NCBI RefSeq assembly: GCF_002095435.2
Contig: NZ_MJEJ02000052.1
Coordinates: forward strand, 124,001 to 188,000
Length of the DNA: 64,000 nucleotides
Reading direction: 5' to 3'
Source of the DNA: Williamsia sp. 1138
GTDB lineage: Bacteria; Actinomycetota; Actinomycetes; Mycobacteriales; Mycobacteriaceae
Part shown: piece after piece, positions 35,242 through 43,849 of the stretch
Layout of the letters: every line of letters begins with the position of its first letter
Position numbering within the stretch: position 1 is the first letter of the stretch
Position numbers and translations under genes: made by a program
Notes under the pieces: model-generated
The model's input: only the letters and a program-made list of their open reading frames with translations
The model's database searches: none
Told to the model about the DNA's origin: nothing

Positions 35242-36011
35242 CCGGTGCGTCCGGCGATCACGTCCAATCGCTGGCCCGGGGACTGGCGGTCATCCGGGCC
35301 TTCGACGTCGACCGTCCTCGCCAGACCGTCAGTGAGGTGGCTCTGCGAACCGAACTCTCGCGTCCGGCCGCGCGGAGGTTTCTGCTGACCCTTCACGATC
35401 TCGGTTATGTCGGCACGGACGGCACCGCCTTCTGGCTGACCCCACGCGTACTCGATCTCGGATACAGCTACCTGTCGTCGCTCTCCCTGCCCGAGGTCGC
35501 GGGCCCACATCTCGAGGCGCTGGCGGCGCGCGTCCACGAGTCCGCATCGGTGTCGATCCTCGACGGTGACGACGTGGTCTACGTGGCCCGGGTTCCGGTG
35601 AGCCGGATCATGACGGTCTCGATCACGATCGGCACCCGGTTCCCCGCCTACGCCACCTCGATGGGCCGGGTACTCCTTGCCGCACTGGGCGATTCCGATC
35701 TGAGCGAGCACCTGGACCGGGTCACCCCGCAACCGCTCACTGCCCACACCAAGACCGCGACCGCTGACCTACGTGAATCCATCCGCGCTGCGGGAGAGCA
35801 GGGCTTCTGCATCGTCGACGGCGAATTGGAGGCCGGTCTGCGCTCACTCGCTGCCCCGATCCACGGTAGAGACGGGTCAGTGATCGCGGCCGTGAACATC
35901 TCGACCCAATCCGTGCGTTACAGCCTGGACGGGATTCGCGACGACCTGCTCCCCGAACTACTGCGCACCGCCACCGCCATCACCGCTGACATCGCCCGCA
36001 CCACCCACTGA
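35238..36011 (+). CDS. IclR-family regulator (PcaR/CatR-like)
   Basis: 257 aa. Winged HTH 'QTVSEVALRTELSRPAARRF' with 'LLTLHDLGYVGTDG', then the effector domain ('VHESASVSILDGDDVVYVAR', 'GTRFPAYATSMGRVLLA', 'EAGLRSLAAPIHGRDGSVI'). It lies inside the pcaD-pcaF operon and is the best candidate to bind the GTAC-N7-GTAC sites at 34414 and 29440. The effector is probably a pathway intermediate such as 3-oxoadipate or muconate. A paralogue is at 39333. Confidence 0.88.
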   Translation: MTGASGDHVQSLARGLAVIRAFDVDRPRQTVSEVALRTELSRPAARRFLLTLHDLGYVGTDGTAFWLTPRVLDLGYSYLSSLSLPEVAGPHLEALAARVHESASVSILDGDDVVYVARVPVSRIMTVSITIGTRFPAYATSMGRVLLAALGDSDLSEHLDRVTPQPLTAHTKTATADLRESIRAAGEQGFCIVDGELEAGLRSLAAPIHGRDGSVIAAVNISTQSVRYSLDGIRDDLLPELLRTATAITADIARTTH

Positions 36012-36032
36012 AAAATCTGAAGGAGAACACCC

Positions 36033-37244
36033 ATGCCCGAAGCCGTGATCTGCGAACCGCTGCGTACCCCGGTAGGCCGTTTCGGCGGAGTCTTCAAAGA
36101 TATTGCGCCACAGACACTGGCGGCCGCCGTGATTCGCGAGATCGTGGCCCGCACGGGTGTCTCCGGCGACCAGATCGACGACGTGATCCTCGGTCAGGCG
36201 ACACCGAACGGCGAAGCGCCCGCCATCGGCCGGGTCGCTGCACTCGACGCCGGATTGGGTATCGGGGTGCCGGGCCTGCAGGTCGATAGACGCTGCGGAT
36301 CCGGACTCCAGGCGGTGCTGCAAGCCTGCATGCAGGTGGCCACCGGGGCCGGCGATCTCATCATTGCCGGTGGCGCGGAATCGATGAGTCAGGCCGAGTT
36401 CTACACCGACGCGATCCGATGGGGTGTCAAGGGATCTGGCGTCGACTTGCAGGATCGACTGGCTCGTGGCCGGGTGACCGCCGGCGGGATCAACTTCCCG
36501 GTGCCCGGCGGCATGATCGAGACCGCCGAGAACCTGCGTGCCGAGTTCGGCATCAGTCGAGCCGACCAGGACGCCCTCGCTGTGCAGTCCCATCAGCGGG
36601 CCGTGGCCGCGCAGGACAACGGGATCTTCGACCAAGAGATCGTGGGCATCGAGGTTCCGCAGCGAAAAGGCGACCCCCAGGTGGTGACCGTCGACGAGCA
36701 TCCGCGTCGCGACACGAACGTGGAGTCGCTGGCGAAACTGAAGCCGATCCGGCTCAAGATCGACCCGGACTCCACCGTCACCGCAGGCAACGCAAGCGGA
36801 CAGAACGATGGTGCCGCACTGTGCATCGTCACCACGCCCGAGAAAGCGGCCGAACTGGGACTTCGCCCGCTGGCCCGGCTGTCGTCGTGGGCGGTCAGCG
36901 GTGTCGAACCGGCACGGATGGGTATCGGTCCGGTGCCCGCCGTCAACAAGGTGTTGGGCCGTCTCGGCCTGACCCTCGACGACATGGACGTCATCGAACT
37001 CAACGAAGCCTTTGCGGCACAGGCACTCGCGGTGCTTCAGAGCCTGCAGATCGAGGCCAACGATGAGCGGCTCAACCCCAACGGGTCGGGAATCTCGTTG
37101 GGGCACCCGGTCGGGGCGACCGGCGCACGCATCCTGGCGACCCTGCTCCGTGAATTGGACCGTCGCGACGCCCGCTGGGGCCTGGAGACGATGTGCATCG
37201 GCGGCGGCCAGGGCCTGGCCGCAGTGTTCGAACGCATCGCCTGA
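36033..37244 (+). CDS. pcaF: 3-oxoadipyl-CoA thiolase
   Basis: 403-aa thiolase cleaving 3-oxoadipyl-CoA to succinyl-CoA and acetyl-CoA, the last step of the pathway. Acyl-enzyme Cys88 in 'DRRCGSGLQA', His358 in 'SLGHPVGATGAR' and Cys388 in 'MCIGGGQG' are present. Family blocks 'GGAESMSQAEFY' and 'ELNEAFAAQALAVL' are intact. ATG with AAGGAG upstream. Context makes 3-oxoadipyl-CoA the likely substrate rather than acetoacetyl-CoA. Confidence 0.92.
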   Translation: MPEAVICEPLRTPVGRFGGVFKDIAPQTLAAAVIREIVARTGVSGDQIDDVILGQATPNGEAPAIGRVAALDAGLGIGVPGLQVDRRCGSGLQAVLQACMQVATGAGDLIIAGGAESMSQAEFYTDAIRWGVKGSGVDLQDRLARGRVTAGGINFPVPGGMIETAENLRAEFGISRADQDALAVQSHQRAVAAQDNGIFDQEIVGIEVPQRKGDPQVVTVDEHPRRDTNVESLAKLKPIRLKIDPDSTVTAGNASGQNDGAALCIVTTPEKAAELGLRPLARLSSWAVSGVEPARMGIGPVPAVNKVLGRLGLTLDDMDVIELNEAFAAQALAVLQSLQIEANDERLNPNGSGISLGHPVGATGARILATLLRELDRRDARWGLETMCIGGGQGLAAVFERIA

Positions 37245-37245
37245 C

Positions 37246-37318
37246 AACAAACCCACCCGTTCTGGTCAAACCCACGAGGCTCGAACCCCTGGGTTTGACC
37301 AGAACGGGTGGGTTTGTT
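37246..37318. repeat. palindromic intergenic repeat, family B, copy 3
   Basis: The most perfect family-B copy: two 29-bp arms (37246-37274 and 37290-37318) match without mismatch around a 15-nt loop. It begins 1 nt after the pcaF stop and ends 9 nt before the pirin stop, filling the convergent gap. Confidence 0.9.
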
Positions 37319-37327
37319 CTGGTGAGG

Positions 37328-38116
37328 TCAGCTCGCGATCGACGCGTGCATCTCCCACACGATGATCTCGGCGGCGCTGTCGGTCGTCACGAGCTGACCG
37401 CCGCCGCCCCGGACGCGCACGGCATCGCCTTCGCCCAGCGGTCCGACGCCTTCCATCGACGCTTCTCCTCGTGCGACGAACACGTGTAGCAGCGGCGCGT
37501 CGGGCAGGGCCACGGGGGTCTGACCGGCTTGCATTCGGGCGACGTGCATGGCCGCGTACTTGTTCTTGATCCGGATCGCCGAATGGTCGACGTATTCGGG
37601 CATGCCCGTCGCGACGGGGATCAGACCGCCGGACAACAGTTCTCCGTCGATCTCGAGTTGCTCATAGCCGGGCGTGATTCCCGATTCATCCGGGATCACC
37701 CACATCTGGATGAAGTGCACCGGCTCGTCGTGTTTGTCGGCAGCCGTTCCCGACATGCTGTCGAGGCGCCAGGAGTCGTTCTTCTCCGAGTGCATGATTC
37801 CGGTGCCCGCGCTCATCCGCTGAGCGAGTCCGGGATAGATGACCCCGGTGTGTCCGATCGAGTCCTGGTGGACCAGCGATCCCTGCAGCACCCAGGTGAC
37901 GATCTCCATGTCGCGGTGGGGGTGGGTGTCGAAGCCCTGTCCGGGGACGACGATGTCGTCGTTGTTCACCATCAGCAGGCCATGGTGGGTGTTCTTCTGG
38001 TCGTAATGGTGGCCGAAGGAGAAGGAGTGCTTGGAGTCGAGCCAGCCGGCGTTCGTCTTGAATCTGTCGTCGGCGCGGCGGACGTCGAAGTATGCGGAGG
38101 TGGTCGGAGCGGTCAT
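37328..38116 (-). CDS. pirin family protein
   Basis: 262-aa double-cupin protein. The N-terminal cupin has the metal motif 'GQGFDTHPHRDMEIVTWVL' near residue 58 and 'GTGIMHSEKND' near 105; some pirins oxidise quercetin-like catechols, others act in regulation. ATG start. Downstream of the VOC gene (31-nt gap) in a two-gene operon divergent from a MarR regulator. I infer a role against catechol or quinone products of the neighbouring pathway. Confidence 0.88.
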   Translation of the reverse strand: MTAPTTSAYFDVRRADDRFKTNAGWLDSKHSFSFGHHYDQKNTHHGLLMVNNDDIVVPGQGFDTHPHRDMEIVTWVLQGSLVHQDSIGHTGVIYPGLAQRMSAGTGIMHSEKNDSWRLDSMSGTAADKHDEPVHFIQMWVIPDESGITPGYEQLEIDGELLSGGLIPVATGMPEYVDHSAIRIKNKYAAMHVARMQAGQTPVALPDAPLLHVFVARGEASMEGVGPLGEGDAVRVRGGGGQLVTTDSAAEIIVWEMHASIAS

Positions 38117-38147
38117 GTCAGAGGGCCTTTCGTGCAGGAACGCAGAG

Positions 38148-38657
38148 TCAGAGGACGTGATTGCCGTACATTTCGCCGAGGGGGTCGGCGATGAGTTCGA
38201 GGCGTGCGCCGTCGGGGTCGCGGAAGTACAGCGAGACCTCGCTGTGCTCGATCAGTTCCACTCCGGCGTCGATCAGCTTGGTGCGCAGCGCTTCCCACCG
38301 GGTAGGCTCGACGCTGATGGCCACGTGATGCAGCCCGCCGAGGACTTCCTGGTACGGGCCGACGTCGAGGCCGGGGAAGTCGAAAAAGGCCAGCAGGTTG
38401 TTGTTACCGATGTCGAAGAAGAAGTGCGACGACCCCGGGTAGTCACGGTTCTCGATGAGTTCGGTGAGGGGGAACTCCAGCAGGTCCTGGTAGAACCGCA
38501 CGGTCTGTTCGACGTCGCTGCTCACCAGGGCCGTGTGGTGCAGCCCGCGAGCCGATGACGCCGGGCGCGTCGACGGGTCTTTGAGGTATTGGTCTCGGAT
38601 CCGATCGCGCTGGGCGGCGAACTCTTGCTCACGCTGTTCTTCGGCTGCGCTGGTCAT
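38148..38657 (-). CDS. VOC family (glyoxalase/dioxygenase-like) protein
   Basis: 169 aa. 'RGLHHTALVSSDVEQTVRFY' near residue 38 and 'GGLHHVAISVEPTRWEAL' near 107 give the two His of a VOC metal site, with Glu in 'GARLELIADP' near 155. Resembles the MhqO/ring-cleavage branch of the superfamily. ATG 38657 has GAGGGG upstream; longer readings would run through the operator. First gene of the VOC-pirin operon. Confidence 0.85.
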   Translation of the reverse strand: MTSAAEEQREQEFAAQRDRIRDQYLKDPSTRPASSARGLHHTALVSSDVEQTVRFYQDLLEFPLTELIENRDYPGSSHFFFDIGNNNLLAFFDFPGLDVGPYQEVLGGLHHVAISVEPTRWEALRTKLIDAGVELIEHSEVSLYFRDPDGARLELIADPLGEMYGNHVL

Positions 38658-38686
38658 GGCTTCCCCTCTGTCTCTCTGGTCGAAAA

Positions 38687-38739
38687 CTAGTTGCTTTGTC
38701 AACGACATCGACATTACTCCATCTAGTTGCTTTGTCAAC
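38687..38739. promoter_or_regulatory. duplicated MarR operator
   Basis: The 17-bp sequence CTAGTTGCTTTGTCAAC occurs twice in the same orientation (38687-38703, 38723-38739). Each contains the palindrome AGTTG-N6-CAACT or its near form. It lies between the divergent VOC and MarR genes, so autoregulation and repression of VOC-pirin are expected. Confidence 0.8.
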
Positions 38740-38749
38740 TACTTTCGAT

Positions 38750-39238
38750 ATGCTGGTGCTCGTGGAAGAAACCCGCTGGCTCGACGACGATGAACACCAG
38801 GCCTGGCGCGCCTATCTCGACGCCACCCGGCTGTTGCTGCGGACGCTGGACCAGCAGCTCACCCGGGACTCCGGCATCTCGTTCACCGACTTCGAGTTGC
38901 TCGTCATCCTGTCGGAGGCGCCGGACCGCAGGCTGCGGATGCGCGAGTTGGCGGACGCGATGACGACCACCCGTGGCGGCGCCACCCGTGCGATCGGTCG
39001 TCTGGTCGACGCCGGGTGGGTCCGGCGTGTCGAGTGCGAGGACGACAAACGGGGCATGATGGCCGAGCTGACCGATGCGGGCGTCGACAAACTCGCCGCC
39101 GCCAGTCCCGGACATGTGGACCAGGTGCGCCGCAGCATGTTCGACCTGTTCTCCGATGGCGATGTGGCGGTGCTCGGGCGGGCCTTCGGCGACATGCGCA
39201 CGCAGTTCCTCGGTGGCGGCGACCAGTCCGATCGCTGA
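38750..39238 (+). CDS. MarR-family regulator
   Basis: 162-aa winged-helix repressor: 'GISFTDFELLVILSEAPDRR', 'LRMRELADAMTTTRGGATRA', 'IGRLVDAGWVRRVECEDDKR' (DNA-binding wing) and 'AELTDAGVDKLAAA'. No clear ribosome site; ATG 38750 starts about 11 nt after the second operator, so the message may be leaderless. GTG at 38762 is an alternative. Divergent from VOC-pirin, reminiscent of MhqR, which senses quinones. Confidence 0.82.
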   Translation: MLVLVEETRWLDDDEHQAWRAYLDATRLLLRTLDQQLTRDSGISFTDFELLVILSEAPDRRLRMRELADAMTTTRGGATRAIGRLVDAGWVRRVECEDDKRGMMAELTDAGVDKLAAASPGHVDQVRRSMFDLFSDGDVAVLGRAFGDMRTQFLGGGDQSDR

Positions 39239-39332
39239 AGCCGGGGCGAGGTCGCGACACCGGGGCTGAGGATGCCCGACGAAGCTGTCCGCAGTGCGTA
39301 CGGTGTAACCGCAGAGAGTAAGGGGACTGGCG

Positions 39333-40133
39333 GTGACCGACAGCGCTGAGCCGGCCGCGGGCATCGACCGCGATCGTGACTACATCCAGAGCATCGAGCG
39401 TGGATTCGCGGTGCTCTTGGCGTTCGACGCGTCCCGTCCCAATCCCACCCTCGCCGAACTCGCCACGGTCACCGAGCTCTCGCGGCCCGCGGTTCGGCGC
39501 ATCCTGCTGACGCTGCAACGACTCGGGTACGTCGCCGGCGCCGGCGGCCGGTGGTCCCTGACCCCGCGGGTGCTCAGTATCGGCCAGCATTACACCGCGT
39601 CCCACTCCCTTGCGGACACAGCGATGCCCCACCTGCTGCGCATCGTCGAGACCGTCCACGAATCCGCGTCACTGGGGGTCCTCGACGGCGCCGACGTCGT
39701 CTACGCGGCGCGCGTGCCGGTCCGCCGGATCATGAGCATCAACGTGTCTGTGGGAACCCGCATTCCGGCCTACGCGACCTCCATGGGACGGGTTCTGCTG
39801 GCCTGGTCGGGCCCGGACGTCGTCCGGTCGGTGGTGGCGCAGTCGAATTTCGACGACCAGCTCACCCCGAGCACGGTGTCGTCGGGCGCCGAACTCGAAC
39901 GCGAGTTGGACGTCGTTCGGCGGCAGGGTTATGCGCTCACCGCCCAGGAGCTCGAGGTGGGTCTGATCTCGGTGGCCGCACCCGTCCGGGATGCGAACGG
40001 GGTGGTGGTCGGGGCGCTGGCGTGTTCGACTTCTTCGGCCCGCGCGACACCGGAGGCCTTCGAGTCGGAGGTGGCGGGGTTCCTCGTGTCTGTTGCTGCG
40101 GACTTCAGTGGCGACCTCGGCGGACGGCGCTGA
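39333..40133 (+). CDS. IclR-family regulator
   Basis: 266 aa, paralogue of the regulator at 35238. HTH 'PTLAELATVTELSRPAVRRI' and 'LLTLQRLGYVAGAGG', then 'VHESASLGVLDGADVVYAAR' and 'GTRIPAYATSMGRVLLAW'. The recognition helix 'SRPAxRRxLLTL' is almost the same in both, so they may bind the same GTAC-type sites. GTG with AAGGGGA upstream. Could be the catechol-branch (CatR/PcaR) regulator; which IclR serves which operon is open. Confidence 0.86.
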   Translation: MTDSAEPAAGIDRDRDYIQSIERGFAVLLAFDASRPNPTLAELATVTELSRPAVRRILLTLQRLGYVAGAGGRWSLTPRVLSIGQHYTASHSLADTAMPHLLRIVETVHESASLGVLDGADVVYAARVPVRRIMSINVSVGTRIPAYATSMGRVLLAWSGPDVVRSVVAQSNFDDQLTPSTVSSGAELERELDVVRRQGYALTAQELEVGLISVAAPVRDANGVVVGALACSTSSARATPEAFESEVAGFLVSVAADFSGDLGGRR

Positions 40134-40284
40134 GCGGGCGACCCCCTGCCCGAACCCGCGCATTTAAGTTCGCGGTGATCCAAACCCACCTCACCTACGC
40201 CGACCACGGTGTCCTTGGCTTCGGCCGTTGCGCGGGCGTAACCACCGTTTGATTGTCTTCACGGCCGCGCCTACCGTCGAACCG

Positions 40285-40380
40285 AATCATCAAGAGCGGC
40301 CGAGAGACCCGGATTGTCGACGTCGCAGCAACCCATTCGCCGCAGGGCGAGCGTGGGTGCTACCGCCGGGACCGATGAAG
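40285..40380 (+). ncRNA. SAM riboswitch candidate (SAM-I/S-box-like)
   Basis: The leader of the operon shows: P1 TCATC/GATGA (40287-40291 with 40374-40378); the AAGAG turn; P2 GCGGC/GTCGC (40296-40300 with 40322-40326); the core 'GCAGCAACCC' at 40325-40334; P3 ACCCA/TGGGT (40331-40335 with 40354-40358) extended by CGCC/GGCG; and 'GGTGCTACCGCC'. CCCGG at 40308-40312 can pair with CCGGG at 40366-40370, the expected pseudoknot. These are the conserved elements of SAM-I-clan aptamers in the right order. It ends 32 nt before the GTG of the first LLM gene, so control of translation is plausible. Identified by eye, not by covariance model. Confidence 0.72.
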
Positions 40381-40411
40381 GGCGTGTTGTGTCATTTGTG
40401 CAGGAGTCCGC

Positions 40412-41479
40412 GTGAAGTTTCTGTTGATCACGCTGATCACCCATACCCCCGACCCCATCACCGGACTCACGCCGACGCCGGCGGAGCGCTTCCGGGAGGT
40501 CGTCGACAACGCCGTACTGGCCGAGGAACTCGGATTCGACGGGTACGGGGTGGGGGAGCGGCACGAGCGGCCGTTCATCTCGTCATCGCCCCCGGTGGTG
40601 TTGAGCAACATCGCTGCCAGGACATCGACGATCGAACTGTTCACCGCGGTGACCACTTTGAGTCTGCTCGACCCTGTGCGGGCGTTCGAGGACTACTCGA
40701 CTCTGGACAATCTCTCCGGCGGGCGTCTGCAACTCATGATCGGCAAGGGCAACGGCGCAGCGCAAGCGAAGCTGTTCCACGTCACCGAAGCCGATCAGTG
40801 GGAGCGCAACCGCGAGGGCTACGAGCTGTTCCGGCAGCTGTGGGAGAACGACACGGTCACGTGGGAGGGCACCTACCGACCATCGTTGACCGAGGCAGAG
40901 GCGCTTCCTCGGCCGCTACAGAAGCAGATCCGCATCTGGCACGGCAGCGCCACCAGTCGGGAATCGGTGGATCTGGCAGCAGCTTTCGGTGATCCGCTGT
41001 TCTCTGCGAATGTCACCAATCCGATCGAGCCCTACGCCGAGCTGATCGACTATTACCGCGAGCGGTGGGTGCACTACGGCCACGACCCGGCGGCTGCGCT
41101 GGTCGGTGCAGGTTCTGCAGGGTATTACGCCACGAAGAACTCGCAGGACGCGGTCAACACCTACCGCCCGATCTACGACGCCACCCTGGCCAGGATCGAG
41201 TCCTTCGGCCTTCCCAAGGTGTTCCCGACCCTCGAGGACGCGATCGAGCGGAGTTCGCTGCTGCTCGGGAGTCCGCAGCAGGTGATCGACAAAGTGTTGC
41301 GCTACCACGAGAAGTTCGGCCACGAGGTCATGCACCTGCACGCCGACGCGAGCGGGCTGACCGACGCCCAGCACCGTGATTCTCTGGAGCTGTTCCAGAG
41401 CGAGATAGCTCCGGCGCTCCGAAAGGAGATCCCGAGCCGGCCGATCTCCGCGCGCGTTTCGGCGGGGGTGCCGGCATGA
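40412..41479 (+). CDS. LLM class monooxygenase (first gene of SAM-riboswitch operon)
   Basis: 355-aa luciferase-like enzyme: 'ELGFDGYGVGERHERPFISS' near residue 40, 'LDNLSGGRLQLMIGKGNG' near 100 and 'LLLGSPQQVIDKVLRYHEKF' near 285. Related sequences are annotated as FMN-dependent monooxygenases. GTG with AGGAG 7 nt upstream. Overlaps the next gene (ATGA). Control by the SAM riboswitch suggests a role in sulfur or methionine supply; needs reduced flavin from a reductase that is not in the operon. Confidence 0.87.
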   Translation: MKFLLITLITHTPDPITGLTPTPAERFREVVDNAVLAEELGFDGYGVGERHERPFISSSPPVVLSNIAARTSTIELFTAVTTLSLLDPVRAFEDYSTLDNLSGGRLQLMIGKGNGAAQAKLFHVTEADQWERNREGYELFRQLWENDTVTWEGTYRPSLTEAEALPRPLQKQIRIWHGSATSRESVDLAAAFGDPLFSANVTNPIEPYAELIDYYRERWVHYGHDPAAALVGAGSAGYYATKNSQDAVNTYRPIYDATLARIESFGLPKVFPTLEDAIERSSLLLGSPQQVIDKVLRYHEKFGHEVMHLHADASGLTDAQHRDSLELFQSEIAPALRKEIPSRPISARVSAGVPA

Positions 41480-42591
41480 GCAGGGTGCCGCTGTCGATCC
41501 TGGATCTGTCGCCCATCAGCGAGGGTTCGGACGCGGCGACAGCCTTAAAGAACTCGGTGGATCTTGCGCAGCACGCGGAGCTGTGGGGCTATCGCCGGTT
41601 CTGGCTGGCCGAACACCACTTCGTGGCGGTCGCGAGCTCGTCTCCGACCGTCGTCGTCGGGCAGATCGCCGCTGCGACATCCACGATCCGTGTCGGCTCC
41701 GCAGCGGTGCAGGTGGGTCAACGAACCGCGGTCTCCGTCGTCGAGGAGTGGGGCATCCTCGACGCGTTCCATCCAGGACGCCTCGACCTCGGCCTCGGGC
41801 GGTCTGGGCAACGTCGCTCGGAAGCCCAGAACGCCCAGGCGACGCCTCTGGCGCCCGATAGGGTGCGCGAGGTCGTCGACGGTGTGATCATCCCGGCGCC
41901 GGTCGATCTGACCACTGCGCTGAAAACATCCCGACTGGCCGCGACCTTTGAGGTCCTGACCCAGCCCGGTTCGACACCGCCCGACTTCGGGGACCAGGTC
42001 GCCGACATCGAGGCGCTGCTCGGAGGTACCTACAGCACCACCGGTGGTGTGGAACTGCACGCACATCCGGGCGAGAACGCCGACCTGCAACTGTGGATCT
42101 TCGGCAGCAGCAAAGGACAGAGTGCACAGGTCGCGGGTGCGCGCGGCTTGCCGTTCGTGGCCAACTATCACGTCAGTCCTGCAACGACATTCGAAGCGGT
42201 CGAGGCCTACCGAGAAGCGTTCACACCGTCGAAGACACTCACCGAGCCGTATGTGGTGGTCTCGGCGGATGTGGTCGTCGCCGACGACGACGCGACCGCG
42301 ACGCGGCTGGCGTCGTCATTTCCGCAGTGGGTGCACAGCATCCGGAGCGGCCACGGCGCCATCGCCTACCCCGACCCCGCGACGGTCGCGCCGTTGTCCG
42401 CCGAGCAGTTCGACCTCGTCGCCGACCGCGTCGAAACGCAGTTCGTCGGCAGCGCCGACACCGTGGTCGGACGGCTCGAAGCTCTGCAGAAGCTCAGCGG
42501 AGCAGACGAACTCGTGATCACCTCCGTCACCCATCAGCACGACGACCGGCTCCGGTCACATGAACTGCTCGCCAAGGCGTGGGGTGTGTGA
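41476..42591 (+). CDS. LLM class monooxygenase (MsnO8/luciferase-group-1-like)
   Basis: 371 aa. 'LSILDLSPISEGSDAATALK' at the start is the typical N-terminus of the MsnO8-like group, followed by 'GYRRFWLAEHHFVAVASSS', 'RVGSAAVQVG' and 'DAFHPGRLDLGLGRSG'. It is translationally coupled to the gene before and followed 55 nt later by the SsuD-like gene. Group members are often found in sulfonate or sulfide-utilisation loci. Substrate unknown. Confidence 0.86.
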   Translation: MSRVPLSILDLSPISEGSDAATALKNSVDLAQHAELWGYRRFWLAEHHFVAVASSSPTVVVGQIAAATSTIRVGSAAVQVGQRTAVSVVEEWGILDAFHPGRLDLGLGRSGQRRSEAQNAQATPLAPDRVREVVDGVIIPAPVDLTTALKTSRLAATFEVLTQPGSTPPDFGDQVADIEALLGGTYSTTGGVELHAHPGENADLQLWIFGSSKGQSAQVAGARGLPFVANYHVSPATTFEAVEAYREAFTPSKTLTEPYVVVSADVVVADDDATATRLASSFPQWVHSIRSGHGAIAYPDPATVAPLSAEQFDLVADRVETQFVGSADTVVGRLEALQKLSGADELVITSVTHQHDDRLRSHELLAKAWGV

Positions 42592-42646
42592 CCAACTCTC
42601 CGGCGGGCGTCCCCGCCACCGCGAACTGTTCAGATAGGACGAAAAC

Positions 42647-43756
42647 ATGCCAGTAGAGTTCCTCGGGATCGCCGCCACCAACGACGGCACCGAGATCCAT
42701 CCGCGTACGAGCGCCAGTGCGTTCGACAAGGAATACACCCTCAAACTCGCTCGCGCACACGAAGATTTCGGCTGGGATCGTATCTTGTTCGCCTACGGCG
42801 CAGGTGCACCGGAGCCTGCGGCCGCCGCGTCGTACATCGTCAGCAACCTCGAGCGCATCCAGATCCTGCTGGCGCACCGGCCCAATGTCTCGTACCCCAC
42901 ATTCGCGGCCAAGACCTTCGCCACGCTCGACCAGATCTCGGGTGGACGGGTCACCGTGCACGTCATCACCGGTGGCAACGACACCGAGCAGCAGCGCGAG
43001 GGTGACTTCCTGTCCAAGGACGAGCGGTACGACCGCACCCGGGAGTACATCCAGATCGTCAAGAAGGTCTGGACCTCCCACGAGCCGTTCGATCACCACG
43101 GCACGCATTATCAGTTCAACGACTTCGTCTCCGACATCTTCCCGGTAGCTCAGCCCCGGCCCAACATCTCGTTCGGTGGGTCGTCGGCAGCGGCTTACGC
43201 GGTCGGCGGCGCCGAAGCGGACATCTATGCGTTGTGGGGTGAGCCTCTCGAGAACACCGCCGAGCAGATCGCCTCGATTACCGATTCGGCCGCTGCTGCA
43301 GGTCGAGAGAAGCGACCGCGCCTGCAGGTCGCCTTCCGGCCGATCATTGCCCCCACCGACGAATTGGCCTGGCAAAAAGCCGAATCCATTGTCGAGCAGC
43401 TGCATGCCCGGGCCGCGGGAGGAGCTGCCATCTCCCGTAGGCATTCCCTGACGGCGCCGCAGAACGCGGGATCGCAGCGGTTGCTCGGTATCGCCGATTC
43501 GGTTGATCGTTTCGGGGCTGCGGGCTGGACGGCCACGGCGAAGGCCACCGGCGGCGCCGGCAACTCGAATGCGCTGGTCGGTTCACCGGAGACGGTGGCA
43601 GCCGCTCTGCTCGAGTACTACGACCTCGGGATCGAGATCCTCTCGGCCCGCGGTTACGACCTCCTCGACGACGCCATCGATTTCGGACGATACGTCATAC
43701 CCATCGTACGCGAAGAGGTCGCCAAACGGGACAAGCGGATCCAGGGCGCGGCGTGA
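42647..43756 (+). CDS. SsuD-like FMNH2-dependent monooxygenase
   Basis: 369 aa, resembling alkanesulfonate monooxygenase: 'RPNVSYPTFAAKTFATLDQI', 'GGRVTVHVITGGNDTEQQRE' and 'LSKDERYDRTREYIQIVKKV', then 'PNISFGGSSAAAYAVGGAEA' and 'YALWGEPLENTAEQI'. These match SsuD positions that hold FMNH2 and the sulfonate. ATG with AGGACGA upstream. The fourth monooxygenase, at 49044, belongs to the same subgroup. Confidence 0.87.
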   Translation: MPVEFLGIAATNDGTEIHPRTSASAFDKEYTLKLARAHEDFGWDRILFAYGAGAPEPAAAASYIVSNLERIQILLAHRPNVSYPTFAAKTFATLDQISGGRVTVHVITGGNDTEQQREGDFLSKDERYDRTREYIQIVKKVWTSHEPFDHHGTHYQFNDFVSDIFPVAQPRPNISFGGSSAAAYAVGGAEADIYALWGEPLENTAEQIASITDSAAAAGREKRPRLQVAFRPIIAPTDELAWQKAESIVEQLHARAAGGAAISRRHSLTAPQNAGSQRLLGIADSVDRFGAAGWTATAKATGGAGNSNALVGSPETVAAALLEYYDLGIEILSARGYDLLDDAIDFGRYVIPIVREEVAKRDKRIQGAA

Positions 43757-43849
43757 CGAGCAGCAGTTAGAACTGCACTGATTCTATCGAAGATATTGGT
43801 GCACAACCATTTAGCGTAGTTGTTCTGCCCGGATCCATGGAGGAAATCG

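Noticed and set aside
40285-40380. Reading the operon leader as a SAM-IV or cobalamin riboswitch
   Set aside because: The SAM-IV core and the B12 box are not seen; the order P1, AAGAG, P2, GCAGCAACC, P3, GGTGCTA fits the SAM-I clan better.
43763-43776. Small palindrome GCAGTTAGAACTGC before the receptor gene
   Set aside because: Perfect 6-bp arms with a 2-nt loop but a single site and no matching copy; could be an mRNA processing hairpin or chance.
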